DNA from: Planctomycetota bacterium | GTDB taxonomy: Bacteria; Planctomycetota; Planctomycetia; Gemmatales; Gemmataceae | DNA length: 64,000 nt | Reading direction: 5' to 3' | Assembly: GCA_016195405.1 (NCBI GenBank) | Contig: JACPZP010000012.1 | Span: 1 to 64,000, forward strand | Shown here: positions 41,222 through 49,545 of the stretch, one piece after another | Position numbering within the stretch: the stretch's first letter is position 1 | How the letters are laid out: each line of letters begins with the position of its first letter | Translations under genes and position numbers: made by a program | The notes under the pieces: model-generated | What the model was told of the DNA's origin: nothing | Seen by the model: the letters and a program-made list of their open reading frames with translations, nothing else | Database searches by the model: none

Positions 41222-41935
41222 ATGCAGTCGCTGTTCCACTACGTTTCGCCGCCGGGGCATTGCAGCTACTTGCCGCTGGAGACCGCGAGCTTGGAATACG
41301 AGCTGGTCGCGGACTTGTCGGGGGCGGAATACTTGCAGCGCATGCTCGACGGTTGGCGTCGTTTCGGGCCGATGCTGTTTCGGCCTCGCTGCCCCGTGTG
41401 CACCGGCTGCCGGGCGCTGCGCGTGGACGTGGCTCGCTATCGGCCCAATCGCAGCCAACGGCGGGCGCGCAAGCTCAACGAAGGCGCGCTCACGGTGCGC
41501 ATCGGCCGTCCCGTCGTCACTCCCAGCAAGCTTCGGCTTTACGACCGCTATCACGCCTTCCAGGCCGAGCATAAGGCTTGGCCGGAACATCCGCCGAAGG
41601 ACGCCGCCGACTACCGCGAGTCGTACGTCAACAATCCCAAATTCACGGAAGAATGGTGCTATTATCTAGAAAATGTCCTCGTCGGCGTCGGCTACGTGGA
41701 CGATCTGCCCGGCGGCATGTCGGCGATCTACTTCTTTTACGATCCAGTCTTGCGCGCCCGCTCCCTGGGCACCTGGAACGTCCTTTGCGTGCTCGATGAA
41801 GCCAAGCGCCGCGGCGTTCCCCACGTCTACTTGGGCTATTACGTCGACGGCTGCAGCTCGCTGGAATACAAGGCGACCTTCCGCCCCAACCAAATTCGCT
41901 TGCCCGACGGAAGCTGGCGCGATTTTCTTGACTGA
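41222..41935 (+). CDS. bpt: Leucyl/arginyl-tRNA-protein transferase, Bpt/Ate family
   Basis: A 237-residue aminoacyl-tRNA-protein transferase that adds Leu (or Arg) to the N-terminus of target proteins for degradation by ClpAP. Hallmarks are PRCPVCTGCRALRVDVARYRP with the conserved cysteines, RESYVNNP, GVGYVDDLPGGMSAIYFFYDP and YVDGCSSLEYKATFRPNQ. Length matches bacterial Bpt. Divergent from the RsbW-like gene. Confidence 0.92.
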   Translation: MQSLFHYVSPPGHCSYLPLETASLEYELVADLSGAEYLQRMLDGWRRFGPMLFRPRCPVCTGCRALRVDVARYRPNRSQRRARKLNEGALTVRIGRPVVTPSKLRLYDRYHAFQAEHKAWPEHPPKDAADYRESYVNNPKFTEEWCYYLENVLVGVGYVDDLPGGMSAIYFFYDPVLRARSLGTWNVLCVLDEAKRRGVPHVYLGYYVDGCSSLEYKATFRPNQIRLPDGSWRDFLD

Positions 41936-42025
41936 CGATTTTTCCGAATAACGGGAATAAGAACTCGCCGCGAGGATCGAATAACTCGAGACGCAAGCTG
42001 CGAAATTAAGCTTAAGGGGTATCAC

Positions 42026-42466
42026 ATGCCCGCGTTCTGGGCAGATGTGCTGGGACTCATTCATCTGGCTTATGTCAGCTTCGTCGTGGTCGGCCTGCTG
42101 TTGATCTTCGCCGGCATCATCTTCCGCTGGAATTGGATTCGCAACCCCTGGTTTCGCATCACGCACCTGGTGATGATTGTGGTGGTCGCCTTGGAGGCCG
42201 CCGTGAACTTCCAGTGCCCGTTGACGGTATGGGAAAACCAGCTTCGATACCAAGCCGGCCAAGTGGGCCGCGGCGAGTCGTTCATCGCATCGCTGGTCCA
42301 CGACATCATGTATTGGGACGACGTGCCCTTCGACCACTGGGCGTTTCAGGCGTCCTACTACGGCTTCGCGGCATTGGTGATACTGACGTTCGTGGTGGCG
42401 CCGCCAAAAAAACCCGGTTTCATCAGCCGGGTTTCTTCGTCAACTTCATCAAGTCGTGAATGCTAA
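42026..42466 (+). CDS. DUF2784 membrane protein
   Basis: A 146-residue membrane protein of the DUF2784 family: LGLIHLAYVSFVVVGLLLIFAG, NPWFRITHLVMIVVVALEAAVNFQCPLTVWEN and a last TM YGFAALVILTFVV. Function unknown. The final 25 residues lie across a hairpin that serves as terminator for the convergent sigma gene, and the two stop codons overlap. Confidence 0.85.
   Translation: MPAFWADVLGLIHLAYVSFVVVGLLLIFAGIIFRWNWIRNPWFRITHLVMIVVVALEAAVNFQCPLTVWENQLRYQAGQVGRGESFIASLVHDIMYWDDVPFDHWAFQASYYGFAALVILTFVVAPPKKPGFISRVSSSTSSSREC
42405..42434 (-). terminator. Terminator of the sigma factor gene, inside DUF2784 coding end
   Basis: On the minus strand: 8-bp stem AAACCCGG/CCGGGTTT (42427-42434 with 42410-42417), then T7 (42412-42406), 29 bases past the sigma gene stop. 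It overlaps the last codons of the convergent gene. Confidence 0.65.
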
Positions 42467-43476
42467 CCAAGCAGCAGACTCGGCTCCCAACCGACGCGTT
42501 CCGCCGATGAGCGAAGCTTTTCGAGCGCCCGATTCTGAATCTGGCGGACGCGCTCTTTGCTAATACGCAGGAGATGGCCGATCTGCCGGAGGCTGTGGGT
42601 GCCGTTGCCGGTGAGACCGAAGCGGAGGTCGAGGACCTTGCGTTCGCGCGGCCTCAAATTTTCCATGAGGAAGTGGAGGGCTTCCTGGCGTTCGGAATTC
42701 TGGCGGAGCGTGCTGCTCTCGTTGTCGGGCATCGCTTCGGTGAGCTTGAAGTCGCTGTCGTCGTCTAGCACGGCGTTCAAGGATACCGGAGCGCGAGTCG
42801 CGGTCTGGAGATGCGTCAAATGTTCGAGGCTGCTGCCGGTGCGGCTGGCGAGTTCTTGCGGGCTGGGAAGGTGTTGTCCCCCGTGGGCAAGGGCTTCCGA
42901 TTCTTGCTGCAACAAACCTAATTCTTGTAAGTGGTGCGGCGACAGGCTGACGAGATGGCTCTGGCGGGCGACGGCGATCTGTAGTGTTTGGCGAATCCAC
43001 CACGTTGCATACGTTGCGAGTCGGGTGCCGTGGCTTACGTCGAAGCGATCGATGGCTTGCATCAGGCCGCACACCGCTTCTTGCAGTAGATCACCATAGC
43101 CGAGAGCATGATGGCGAAACCGTTTGGCGACGTGGGCGGCCAAGCGAATGTTGGCCGAGGCAAGCCGGTGTTTACAATGAATGTAGCGGTCGTGGATGCG
43201 GCGGACGGCCACGACAGAACGAACTTCGGAATCGCAGTAATCACGGATAAACTGCGCCATGGGCCACGGCTCCCACGGCGGCCGATGTGAGCGCAGTCGC
43301 GGAAAATACCGGATCAGCGCGCGGACCAACTCGCTTTTACACTCCCAGAAAGTGGCGAGCAACTCACGCTCTTCCTCGGGAGTCAAAAGGTCGCTGGAAA
43401 AAATGGTTGTCGTTGTGTCGAGAGCAACAGAATTCTCGGGCGCCTCGGGTGGGCGCTTACGTCGCTGGGTCTTCAT
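42463..43476 (-). CDS. Sigma-70 family factor, group 2 (RpoD/RpoS-like)
   Basis: A 337-residue sigma factor. Region 2 is RLAAHVAKRFRHHALGYGDLLQEAVCGLMQAIDRFD with RLATYATWWIRQTLQIAVA (core binding and -10 melting); region 3 is GQHLPSPQELASRTG; region 4 is LRPRERKVLDLRFGL followed by the -35 helix-turn-helix RQIGHLLRISKERVRQIQNRALEKLR. It lacks the long N-terminal region 1.1 of the primary factor, hence group 2. GGAAGGA precedes the ATG at 43476. Confidence 0.9.
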   Translation of the reverse strand: MKTQRRKRPPEAPENSVALDTTTTIFSSDLLTPEEERELLATFWECKSELVRALIRYFPRLRSHRPPWEPWPMAQFIRDYCDSEVRSVVAVRRIHDRYIHCKHRLASANIRLAAHVAKRFRHHALGYGDLLQEAVCGLMQAIDRFDVSHGTRLATYATWWIRQTLQIAVARQSHLVSLSPHHLQELGLLQQESEALAHGGQHLPSPQELASRTGSSLEHLTHLQTATRAPVSLNAVLDDDSDFKLTEAMPDNESSTLRQNSERQEALHFLMENLRPRERKVLDLRFGLTGNGTHSLRQIGHLLRISKERVRQIQNRALEKLRSSAERVGWEPSLLLG

Positions 43477-43625
43477 GGCGTTCCTTCCGGGGACTAGTCT
43501 TTCTCAAAGCCCCATTTGAGAAAGTTTTCACAAACTCTTGACGCTCGCCCAATTGTAAGGGTCTAATTTCGCCATTACAAGGGATTAATTGAAAAAAACT
43601 GGAATTTAATATTTCTTGAACTCAA
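43477..43625. other. Intergenic, A/T-rich
   Basis: 149 bases between the sigma factor start and the RsbT-like stop. The part near 43560-43615 is markedly A/T-rich, which may hold the sigma gene promoter, but no clear boxes at good spacing on the minus strand. Confidence 0.4.
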
Positions 43626-44120
43626 TCAGGCTGCGGTGGGATTGGACCTGGCGTTTTTCGATGTGTCTAGCTCGATTGGCGTGTGCTGGCGAGCGCAAAG
43701 TAGGGCCAAAACATCCTGATTTTGGCGACGCATTTCTTCAAACACGTCCAACTTCTCAAGAAGCGGCAGCTGGGAAGCGATCCAGCCGACGTCTTCCGTG
43801 GAATTCTTTTGCTTGCCGGGCAATTCTTTGCTCATGCGCAAAAGAGGTTCTCGCGCCAGCGCGTCGGACTTATCGGACACTTCCTCATTCGCTTGCGCGA
43901 AAACGTGGAGGACGCCGTCAGCGACTTGGGCGCACAACTTGGCCCGGCCCAACACTTCCAGGGCGTGATTGGCCACGGCGAACGCGCACGCGGCAATCAG
44001 CGCTTGCTCGTGGCCGTCGAAGCAAAGCAGCCCCGCGAGGCGGCGCAGGCGCTGCTGGGCCCATATCACGTCGCGCCGAGACCGAACCGGCATTTCCAGC
44101 AAGGAGAACATCATGGTCAT
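43626..44120 (-). CDS. RsbT-like sensor N-terminal domain, probably truncated
   Basis: A 164-residue protein. Residues 10-60 (PVRSRRDVIWAQQRLRRLAGLLCFDGHEQALIAACAFAVANHALEV) resemble the RsbT-type ATPase module that opens several sensor kinases, but the N-box glutamate and asparagine are poorly matched. Residues 115-150 (LEKLDVFEEMRRQNQDVLALL) match the start of the coiled-coil linker that in those kinases leads to a histidine kinase core, which is absent here. I read it as the front part of such a kinase. Start at 44120 (or ATG 44114 or 44111). Confidence 0.5.
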   Translation of the reverse strand: MTMMFSLLEMPVRSRRDVIWAQQRLRRLAGLLCFDGHEQALIAACAFAVANHALEVLGRAKLCAQVADGVLHVFAQANEEVSDKSDALAREPLLRMSKELPGKQKNSTEDVGWIASQLPLLEKLDVFEEMRRQNQDVLALLCARQHTPIELDTSKNARSNPTAA

Positions 44121-44300
44121 CCTTGACCTATCGAGGCTTCCTGCCGGGGAGGATTGTAACCGCTCTTGTGTTTTTTTGGCAATCCCATGAGCGGTTTTTT
44201 CCTGCGCTCGGTTTTTTTGCAAGCCGATTCCGCCCAACGAGCGGTTCCGTATAACATCCCAACGAACATCGAACCACAACAATAAGAAAAGGAGACCACG
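44121..44300. other. Divergent intergenic region with a hairpin
   Basis: Between the RsbT-like and DUF3467 genes. ACCGCTC (44159-44165) pairs with GAGCGGT (44189-44195), followed by T6: a weak terminator shape on the plus strand with no plus-strand gene upstream to serve. Confidence 0.4.
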
Positions 44301-44654
44301 ATGGCCGACCAACCCAAAATGGAACCCCAACCCGTCCCGCAGCAGGCCCAGGCATTTCCGTTGGACTACACGACTCTTTCCACCGTTTACACCAACTTCT
44401 GCCATATGAGCGTCACGCCCGAGGAATTGATTCTCGACTTCGGCCTTAACCCCACCTTCTCGCCCACGCCCTCGGCCACGCCGATCAAAATGACGCATCG
44501 CGTGGTGATGAACTTCTTCACCGCGAAACGCCTTCTGGGCTTCTTGCACCGCATCATCGAGCAGCACGAAGTCAACTACGGCGTCTTGGAGCTGGACATC
44601 AACAAGCGCGTCCGCACCATGCCGCGTCCGCCGGCCGTCGGCGGGGCGAAATAA
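44301..44654 (+). CDS. DUF3467 protein
   Basis: A 117-residue protein of the DUF3467 family: VYTNFCHMSVTPEELILDFGLNP and THRVVMNFFTAKRLLGFLHRIIEQHE are the characteristic strands and helix. These small proteins are widespread in planctomycetes and of unknown role. AAAGGAGACC precedes the ATG. The opposite strand is also open through this region, but this frame has the family match. Confidence 0.85.
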   Translation: MADQPKMEPQPVPQQAQAFPLDYTTLSTVYTNFCHMSVTPEELILDFGLNPTFSPTPSATPIKMTHRVVMNFFTAKRLLGFLHRIIEQHEVNYGVLELDINKRVRTMPRPPAVGGAK

Positions 44655-44670
44655 CTTCACGATTTTTTTG

Positions 44671-44699
44671 TTGGTCGGGCGAGTTCATCCGTCTATACT
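44671..44699 (+). promoter_or_regulatory. Candidate promoter of the DUF6370 gene
   Basis: TTGGTC (44671-44676), 17 bases, TATACT (44694-44699); the ATG is at 44748 behind GGGAGGA. Good sigma-70 spacing. Confidence 0.5.
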
Positions 44700-44747
44700 C
44701 ACAGGGACCCACCTGAGTTACCCACAATTCTTTGGGAGGATGGTTTC

Positions 44748-45074
44748 ATGAAGGCTCTTTTTTCCAGCTTGACCGTTATTGCATTGGTGTTTGTCCTTTA
44801 CACCGGCATCGAAGCGGGTGACAAGGACAAGGAAGTCACCCTCAAGGGCAAGATCACCTGCGCCAAGTGCGACCTCGGCGTGGAGACAAAATGCGCGACG
44901 GTCATCGTAGCCAAGAAGGACGGCAAAGACGTGACGTTCTACTTCGACGCCGCGGCCGGCAAGAAGCACCACAGCACGATTTGCAACGAAGCGAAGCAGG
45001 GCTCGGTCACGGGCGTGGTCGGCGGCGACGACAAGAAGAGGACCATCACGGTCAAATCGGTCAAATTCGAGTAA
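44748..45074 (+). CDS. DUF6370 exported protein
   Basis: A 108-residue exported protein: signal peptide LFSSLTVIALVFVLYTGIEAG, then GKITCAKCDLGVETKCATVIVAKKDGKDVTFYFD, with a CxxC and two further cysteines, matching the DUF6370 family of planctomycetes. The late KKHHSTIC could complete a metal site. Its own promoter and terminator make it a single-gene unit. Confidence 0.82.
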   Translation: MKALFSSLTVIALVFVLYTGIEAGDKDKEVTLKGKITCAKCDLGVETKCATVIVAKKDGKDVTFYFDAAAGKKHHSTICNEAKQGSVTGVVGGDDKKRTITVKSVKFE

Positions 45075-45092
45075 CTTCGGGACTTTGAAATG

Positions 45093-45127
45093 AAACGCCG
45101 CTCCTATCGGGAGCGGCGTTTTTTTTT
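45093..45127 (+). terminator. Rho-independent terminator of the DUF6370 gene
   Basis: AACGCCGCTCC pairs with GGAGCGGCGTT around a short loop, followed by a run of T to 45127, 19 bases past the stop. Confidence 0.92.
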
Positions 45128-45151
45128 GAATGCTGCGCTTACTTGCTGCGT

Positions 45152-45700
45152 TTACTTGAAGTTCTTCACCCAACCGTCGAACGCCTTCTTGTGTTTCTCC
45201 ACGACGTCCGCCGGACCGACAACGCGGATGAAGTGCGGGCCTTTCTCGTGGTTGAAGTAGATGCCGATGAAGCGATAGTTCTCCCGCCGGACGGCGTCGG
45301 CCTTCTTGCCCGGCGGCGCGTCGAGGAAGGTGCCCGACATGTCGAGCGCGGTCACTTCCACGTTGCCGACCTTGAACTTCTCCAGCTTGCTGACGTCGTC
45401 GATGCTCTTGCCCTTGGGAGCGACCATCTGGTCCTTCCAGCGTTTCAAGTTCGCATCGAGGCTGCCGCCGCCGCCATCGAAATAGAAGATCGCCAATTCC
45501 CCTTCTTTGTCCTCGCCGGGCAGCGCGAACTGAAAAACGCGAAACTTCGACGCCGGTTTCTGCGCCTTCCAATCCGCCGGCGCCAGAGACTTGAGCCCTC
45601 CCAGATCGACCACGACGCCCTTCTTGTCGCCCGCATCGAGTCGCCCTCCGATCACAATGCCGGTTAGCGCCAAGATGATCGCTGTCATGCGTGTTTTCAT
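45152..45700 (-). CDS. Exported protein, unknown function
   Basis: A 182-residue protein with an N-terminal signal peptide (MTAIILALTGIVIGGRLDAG) and a mature domain beginning VVDLGGLKSLAPADWKAQKP. The pattern of strands around FRVFQFALPGEDKEGELAIFYFDGGGGSLDANLKRWKDQ suggests a compact alpha/beta fold. I do not assign a family. Convergent with the DUF6370 gene, with the terminator between them. Confidence 0.7.
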   Translation of the reverse strand: MKTRMTAIILALTGIVIGGRLDAGDKKGVVVDLGGLKSLAPADWKAQKPASKFRVFQFALPGEDKEGELAIFYFDGGGGSLDANLKRWKDQMVAPKGKSIDDVSKLEKFKVGNVEVTALDMSGTFLDAPPGKKADAVRRENYRFIGIYFNHEKGPHFIRVVGPADVVEKHKKAFDGWVKNFK

Positions 45701-45881
45701 AAACGCTCCTTTTGTGAAGTTTCATTGAAGCCGCGCGTGTGAGGTGTTGCTGATCTGGAAAGTGACAATTGACAATTAGCAATTTCCAATTGCAAATTGT
45801 AAGGATGGACACCTCGGTCGCATTCCGCTTCACGACGAACGCATTCACGACGAACGCAGCTATGGAGAGAATCTATTTATT
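45701..45881. other. Intergenic region
   Basis: 181 bases between the exported-protein start and the cardiolipin synthase stop. It includes an A/T-rich, repeat-like patch (ACAATTGACAATTAGCAATT, about 45764-45783); no gene seen. Confidence 0.5.
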
Positions 45882-47384
45882 TCACAATATCGGCGACAGC
45901 AGCCGGCACGCATTTTCTAAAAGCCGGCCCGCAAACGGGCGCTTCTCATAGGTTTTACGCTCAAGCAGGATCGACTCCTCGAAGTCGCGCAGGAACATTT
46001 CTTCTATCTGGGCCGCCGCCTTCTCCGAATACAGCAAACAGTTGACTTCGAAGTTCAAGTGCATGCTGCGATTGTCGAGATTCGCCGAGCCGACCGAGAC
46101 GAACTCGTCGTCGACCAGGATCGCCTTGGCGTGCATCATGCCCTTGCCGTATTGGTACACCTTCACGCCCGCCGGCAATACTTGCGCCCAATAATAGCGG
46201 GCGGCGAACTGCGGAATCCACTTGTCGGGCTTGAGCTGGCCCAGAAAGCGAACATCCACGCCGCTGTGGGCCGCCAGCCGCAACGCGTCCAAGAGGGCGG
46301 CGTCCGGCACGAAGTAGGGCGAGGCGATCCACAGCCGCCGCTGCGCCTTCAAGATGGCCGCGAAGCAAATTTCGCGAATCGGCTTCAGATCGCGGTCGGG
46401 GCCCGAGTCGATCACCTGTGCCGGATACGGTCCGCCGACGACGCGCGCGTGAAAATACTGCTCGTGCCGCGCCGTGTCGTCCTGCAGGTTCTCGCCGGCA
46501 GCGAAGCTCCAGTCCTCGACAAAGAGCCGTTGCAAATCGACCACCGCCGGCCCCTGAATGCGAATGTGCGTGTCGCGCCAGTAGCCGAACCGCGCCACCT
46601 TGCCGACGTATTCATCGCCGATGTTGAGCCCGCCCAGAAACCCGATCTCGCCGTCCACGACCATGACCTTGCGATGATTGCGCATGTTGATCTGCAAGCG
46701 CCGTCGAAAGATGTTGAGCGGCAAGAACACGCTCGACTTGCCCCCCGCTTCGTGTAAAGGCCTCAGCAGCCGCCGCCCCAGCCGGTGCGACCCCATGGCG
46801 TCGTAGAGAAGCCGCACCTCCACGCCTTCCCTCGCCTTGGCCGTCAACAAATCGAGGAACCGCTTGCCAAGGTTGTCCGGCTGAAAGATGAACACCAGGA
46901 TGTGAATGTGGTGCCGGGCGTTCTTGATCGCCTCAATCATGGCGTCGAAAGCCGGCTCGCCGTCATGATAAAAGTCGATCTGATTGCCGAAGGTGACCGA
47001 GTAGGCCCCGCAGCGGCTGGCGAGGCGCGACAGGCTCTCGTTGGTCGGTTGATTCGGAAACAAATTCCGCGGTCTCGCCTCGGCGTCGTCGAACACGCCG
47101 CTATCGTAATTGGCCGGGTCGGCCGGCGCGCGAAACAGCTTCTTATGCCGCCGTTTGCGCTTGAGCGGCCTATTGACGTGCTGATAGCCGAAGAGAAAGA
47201 ACGACACCGCCCCGACAAATGGTAGGAAGAAGACCAACAGGCACCAGGCGACCGCCGAAGTCGAATCGGTCTTGGTCATCAAGACCCAGCCGATTGTGAG
47301 CGTGACGAGCAGAAAGTTGAAGAGAACCAGAAACGCCGGCACCCAGACAACAAGTTCTTCCCAGGCGTCGACGAGCAAGGGCAT
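45882..47384 (-). CDS. cls: Cardiolipin synthase (phospholipase D family)
   Basis: A 500-residue membrane enzyme joining two phosphatidylglycerols. Two N-terminal TMs (WVPAFLVLFNFLLVTLTIGWVLM and VAWCLLVFFLPFVGAVSFFLFGY) are followed by two HKD half-sites: HRKVMVVDGEIGFLGGLN and HAKAILVDDEFVSVGSANLDNRSM. Ends in the normal acidic/aromatic tail of the family. The ATG at 47384 is chosen because upstream residues are not family-like. Confidence 0.92.
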   Translation of the reverse strand: MPLLVDAWEELVVWVPAFLVLFNFLLVTLTIGWVLMTKTDSTSAVAWCLLVFFLPFVGAVSFFLFGYQHVNRPLKRKRRHKKLFRAPADPANYDSGVFDDAEARPRNLFPNQPTNESLSRLASRCGAYSVTFGNQIDFYHDGEPAFDAMIEAIKNARHHIHILVFIFQPDNLGKRFLDLLTAKAREGVEVRLLYDAMGSHRLGRRLLRPLHEAGGKSSVFLPLNIFRRRLQINMRNHRKVMVVDGEIGFLGGLNIGDEYVGKVARFGYWRDTHIRIQGPAVVDLQRLFVEDWSFAAGENLQDDTARHEQYFHARVVGGPYPAQVIDSGPDRDLKPIREICFAAILKAQRRLWIASPYFVPDAALLDALRLAAHSGVDVRFLGQLKPDKWIPQFAARYYWAQVLPAGVKVYQYGKGMMHAKAILVDDEFVSVGSANLDNRSMHLNFEVNCLLYSEKAAAQIEEMFLRDFEESILLERKTYEKRPFAGRLLENACRLLSPIL

Positions 47385-47562
47385 CGGGCGGGACCTCCAG
47401 CGGGTGCGAGGGGGGGTATTATACGTGTACCGGCCGCGCGCGCCCGTTTCGGCGAGCGATTGGGGCCGTAACATCACGTAGCCTTTTTTTCTTTGACATT
47501 CGTTCGCGCTCGCCGGATAGTGTTGCGGTCGACGCACGTCCGGAGTTTGCCAGGGTAGCGCC

Positions 47563-48780
47563 ATGAGAAGTTCATTGTTTTTGGGTTTGCTGTTTGTGGC
47601 TACGGCTTGCTCCAACAAAGAAGGGGATCGCGAAGGCGGAGCGAAAGCTCAAGCCCAGAAGGAAGGCGCTCACTTCGCGCAAGCTAATGAGAAGCAAGAT
47701 CGAAGCGGCGGACGACCCCAAGCGATAAAGGCATTTCCGATGTGTGCCGAATTCTCTCCCGATGGAAAGCGCCTTGCCATCGCATTCACGGCATCTGGTC
47801 CTTACAAAGGCCCGCTATTGAAAATATGGGACGTAGAAACGCGCAAGCAATCGGATTACTGGCCCATTCCGCCGTTGCTACCTGGAAAGAAGGAAAGGTC
47901 CGCTCTAGAAATCTACCACGGCGTTCACTTGGTCGCTTGGCTTCCCGGGGGTCGGGAAATTCTGACCGTTGAAGCGGACAACATGTGCCGTATTCGCAAA
48001 GCCAAGGTAAGCGACTTGGTCCGCGAGTTCGACCTCGGCAAAGCCGGGGGTGTCGATATGGCTAGGAATGGCAAGTTTCTGATGCTAGTGAATTCCGAAG
48101 GCTATACGTTATGGAACGTCGACACGGAGAAAATCGCCAAACAAGCCAAGCCCCAAGCTCGATGGCCAAGTCGGTTCTGTGTATCACCCGACGCTAAGCG
48201 CGCCTCGTTTTGGTACGAGCCATCGGACGGTGGACCAGGCGAAGCTCTCTATTGGGATTTGGAGACCGAGAAGGCTATTTACACGGCGGTGACTGACATG
48301 ACAACGGACCAAGCGGATCAAGACAAGGTTGCGCTCGATCCGTTTCTCTTTTCACCGGACGGCAAGACGGTCCTCGCCCACAAGGGCAGAGGCGGACTCT
48401 GGGGCCTAGTTTTATGTGACGCAGATACCTTAAACGAACTGGTCCTTCTCAAACCCTCCATGTGGAAGAACAAGACGCGAAAAGCGGCTTTCTCATCGGA
48501 CGGTAGTAAGCTCCTTTCAGTCGATGCCAAGAATTGTTTTACTTTACATGATCTCGGCACAAATAAACAAATCTGGAGCACCGCGCCTAAGTCGCCCGGT
48601 TGGGACATCCGCCTCCTGAGCTACTCGCCCACGGGCGAACTCGCATTCTACACGAACCGAAGCGAGCTGGGCCCCGGTTTGCAGGGCGTGGGCGAGCCAT
48701 TGATCCTCATGGACACGCGGAATGGTGCACTTGGGGGCGTATTAGACAAGAACGTATTCGGTCCGCGGTGGGACAAATAA
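47563..48780 (+). CDS. WD40-like beta-propeller lipoprotein
   Basis: A 405-residue predicted lipoprotein: MRSSLFLGLLFVATAC gives a short signal and lipobox. The rest is a run of WD40-type blades (AEFSPDGKRLAIAF, LKIWDVETRKQ, FLFSPDGKTVLAHKG, AAFSSDGSKLLSVD). Likely a cell-surface or periplasmic scaffold. Its start lies in the divergent region with cls. Confidence 0.78.
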   Translation: MRSSLFLGLLFVATACSNKEGDREGGAKAQAQKEGAHFAQANEKQDRSGGRPQAIKAFPMCAEFSPDGKRLAIAFTASGPYKGPLLKIWDVETRKQSDYWPIPPLLPGKKERSALEIYHGVHLVAWLPGGREILTVEADNMCRIRKAKVSDLVREFDLGKAGGVDMARNGKFLMLVNSEGYTLWNVDTEKIAKQAKPQARWPSRFCVSPDAKRASFWYEPSDGGPGEALYWDLETEKAIYTAVTDMTTDQADQDKVALDPFLFSPDGKTVLAHKGRGGLWGLVLCDADTLNELVLLKPSMWKNKTRKAAFSSDGSKLLSVDAKNCFTLHDLGTNKQIWSTAPKSPGWDIRLLSYSPTGELAFYTNRSELGPGLQGVGEPLILMDTRNGALGGVLDKNVFGPRWDK

Positions 48781-48980
48781 CGTGAGTTTCCCCTCCTCGC
48801 TTAGGACACGCGGGGGGGAATTGGGGGCGGAATTGGTGTCAGTCGTCACGCCGCGGCGCGGCACCCGTAGACGATGAAATAGCGGCCGAGCCAGTGTGCT
48901 TTTGATCAGATTCGGCCGTTATTTCAGAGCACTTCATTTTTTGCTTGACGGCCACCTGATCGCAAGTATACCCTCCTTGC
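48781..48980. other. Intergenic region, no gene seen
   Basis: 200 bases between the WD40-like lipoprotein and the transposase remnant. C/G-rich runs at 48810-48830; I see no gene or clear repeat. Confidence 0.5.
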
Positions 48981-49296
48981 ATGCCACGTGCCGGTCGCGG
49001 ATGGATTGCTCTACCACGCCATCAACCGTGGCAATAACCGCGGGCCGATTTTCTTTGAGGCAAGCGACTACCTCACGTTTCTCAAAGCGCTCGGCCAAAC
49101 GCAGAAGCGCCATCCCTTTCGGCTGTTTGGCTACTGCCTGATGACGAATCATTTTCACCTCAGTCCTGAGACCGGCCAGTCGATCAGCCGGATCCTGTTA
49201 CCCTTGGTCCAGTTATCCGGTGCACGGGATGGGCCGCACCGATCCTTTGCTAAGCCGTTTGCCAGTTTGGGACACGTTCGGCAAGCGCAGGCTGGA
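48981..49296 (+). pseudogene. REP-associated tyrosine transposase (RAYT) remnant
   Basis: A decayed Y1/IS200-like RAYT gene. After a one-base slip near 48991, VADGLLYHAINRGNNRG, FLKALGQTQKRHPFRLFGYCLMTNHFHL give the family N-terminus and the HuH metal motif (HFH). Immediately after, residues expected between the HuH motif and GQSISRIL are missing, similarity then fades and the helix with the catalytic Tyr is not found. The end is replaced by the tandem repeat at 49297. Confidence 0.8.
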
Positions 49297-49422
49297 TTGT
49301 TTCACCGATATGCCGAATTGCTTCAGCGACATGCCCGATGGTTTCAGCGACATGCCGAATTGCGTCAGCGACATGCCGTATTGCTTCGACGATTTGCCGA
49401 ATTGCTTCAGCGACATGCCGAA
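49297..49422. repeat. 21-bp tandem repeat, six units
   Basis: Six consecutive 21-bp units (TTGCTTCAGCGACATGCCGAA-like) at 49297, 49318, 49339, 49360, 49381 and 49402. Because 21 is a multiple of three and the unit has no stop, several frames stay open; the minus strand would encode repeated MSLKQFG heptads. Confidence 0.92.
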
Positions 49423-49545
49423 TGGCATCGGTCCCAGCGCCAAATTGAAACCATTTGCCTAAATCTCACCGATAAAGGGATTTAGGTCTAGAAAATGGCT
49501 TCAGCGGCTTTTGAAGCAATGTCTTGCTTGGCGCGAGGGACTAAA

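Noticed and set aside
43539-43580. TTGACG-18-TCTAAT promoter-like pair on the plus strand
   Set aside because: There is no plus-strand gene within 700 bases and the -10 box is weak.
44718-45848. 376-codon minus-strand frame across the DUF6370 terminator and the exported-protein gene
   Set aside because: It overlaps a confident gene and terminator and reads through an A/T-rich intergenic stretch; no recognisable sequence in it.
49213-49485. Small heptad-repeat genes on both strands over the 21-bp repeat
   Set aside because: All frames are open because of the repeat; no ribosome-binding site or family favours one, so it is listed as a repeat only.
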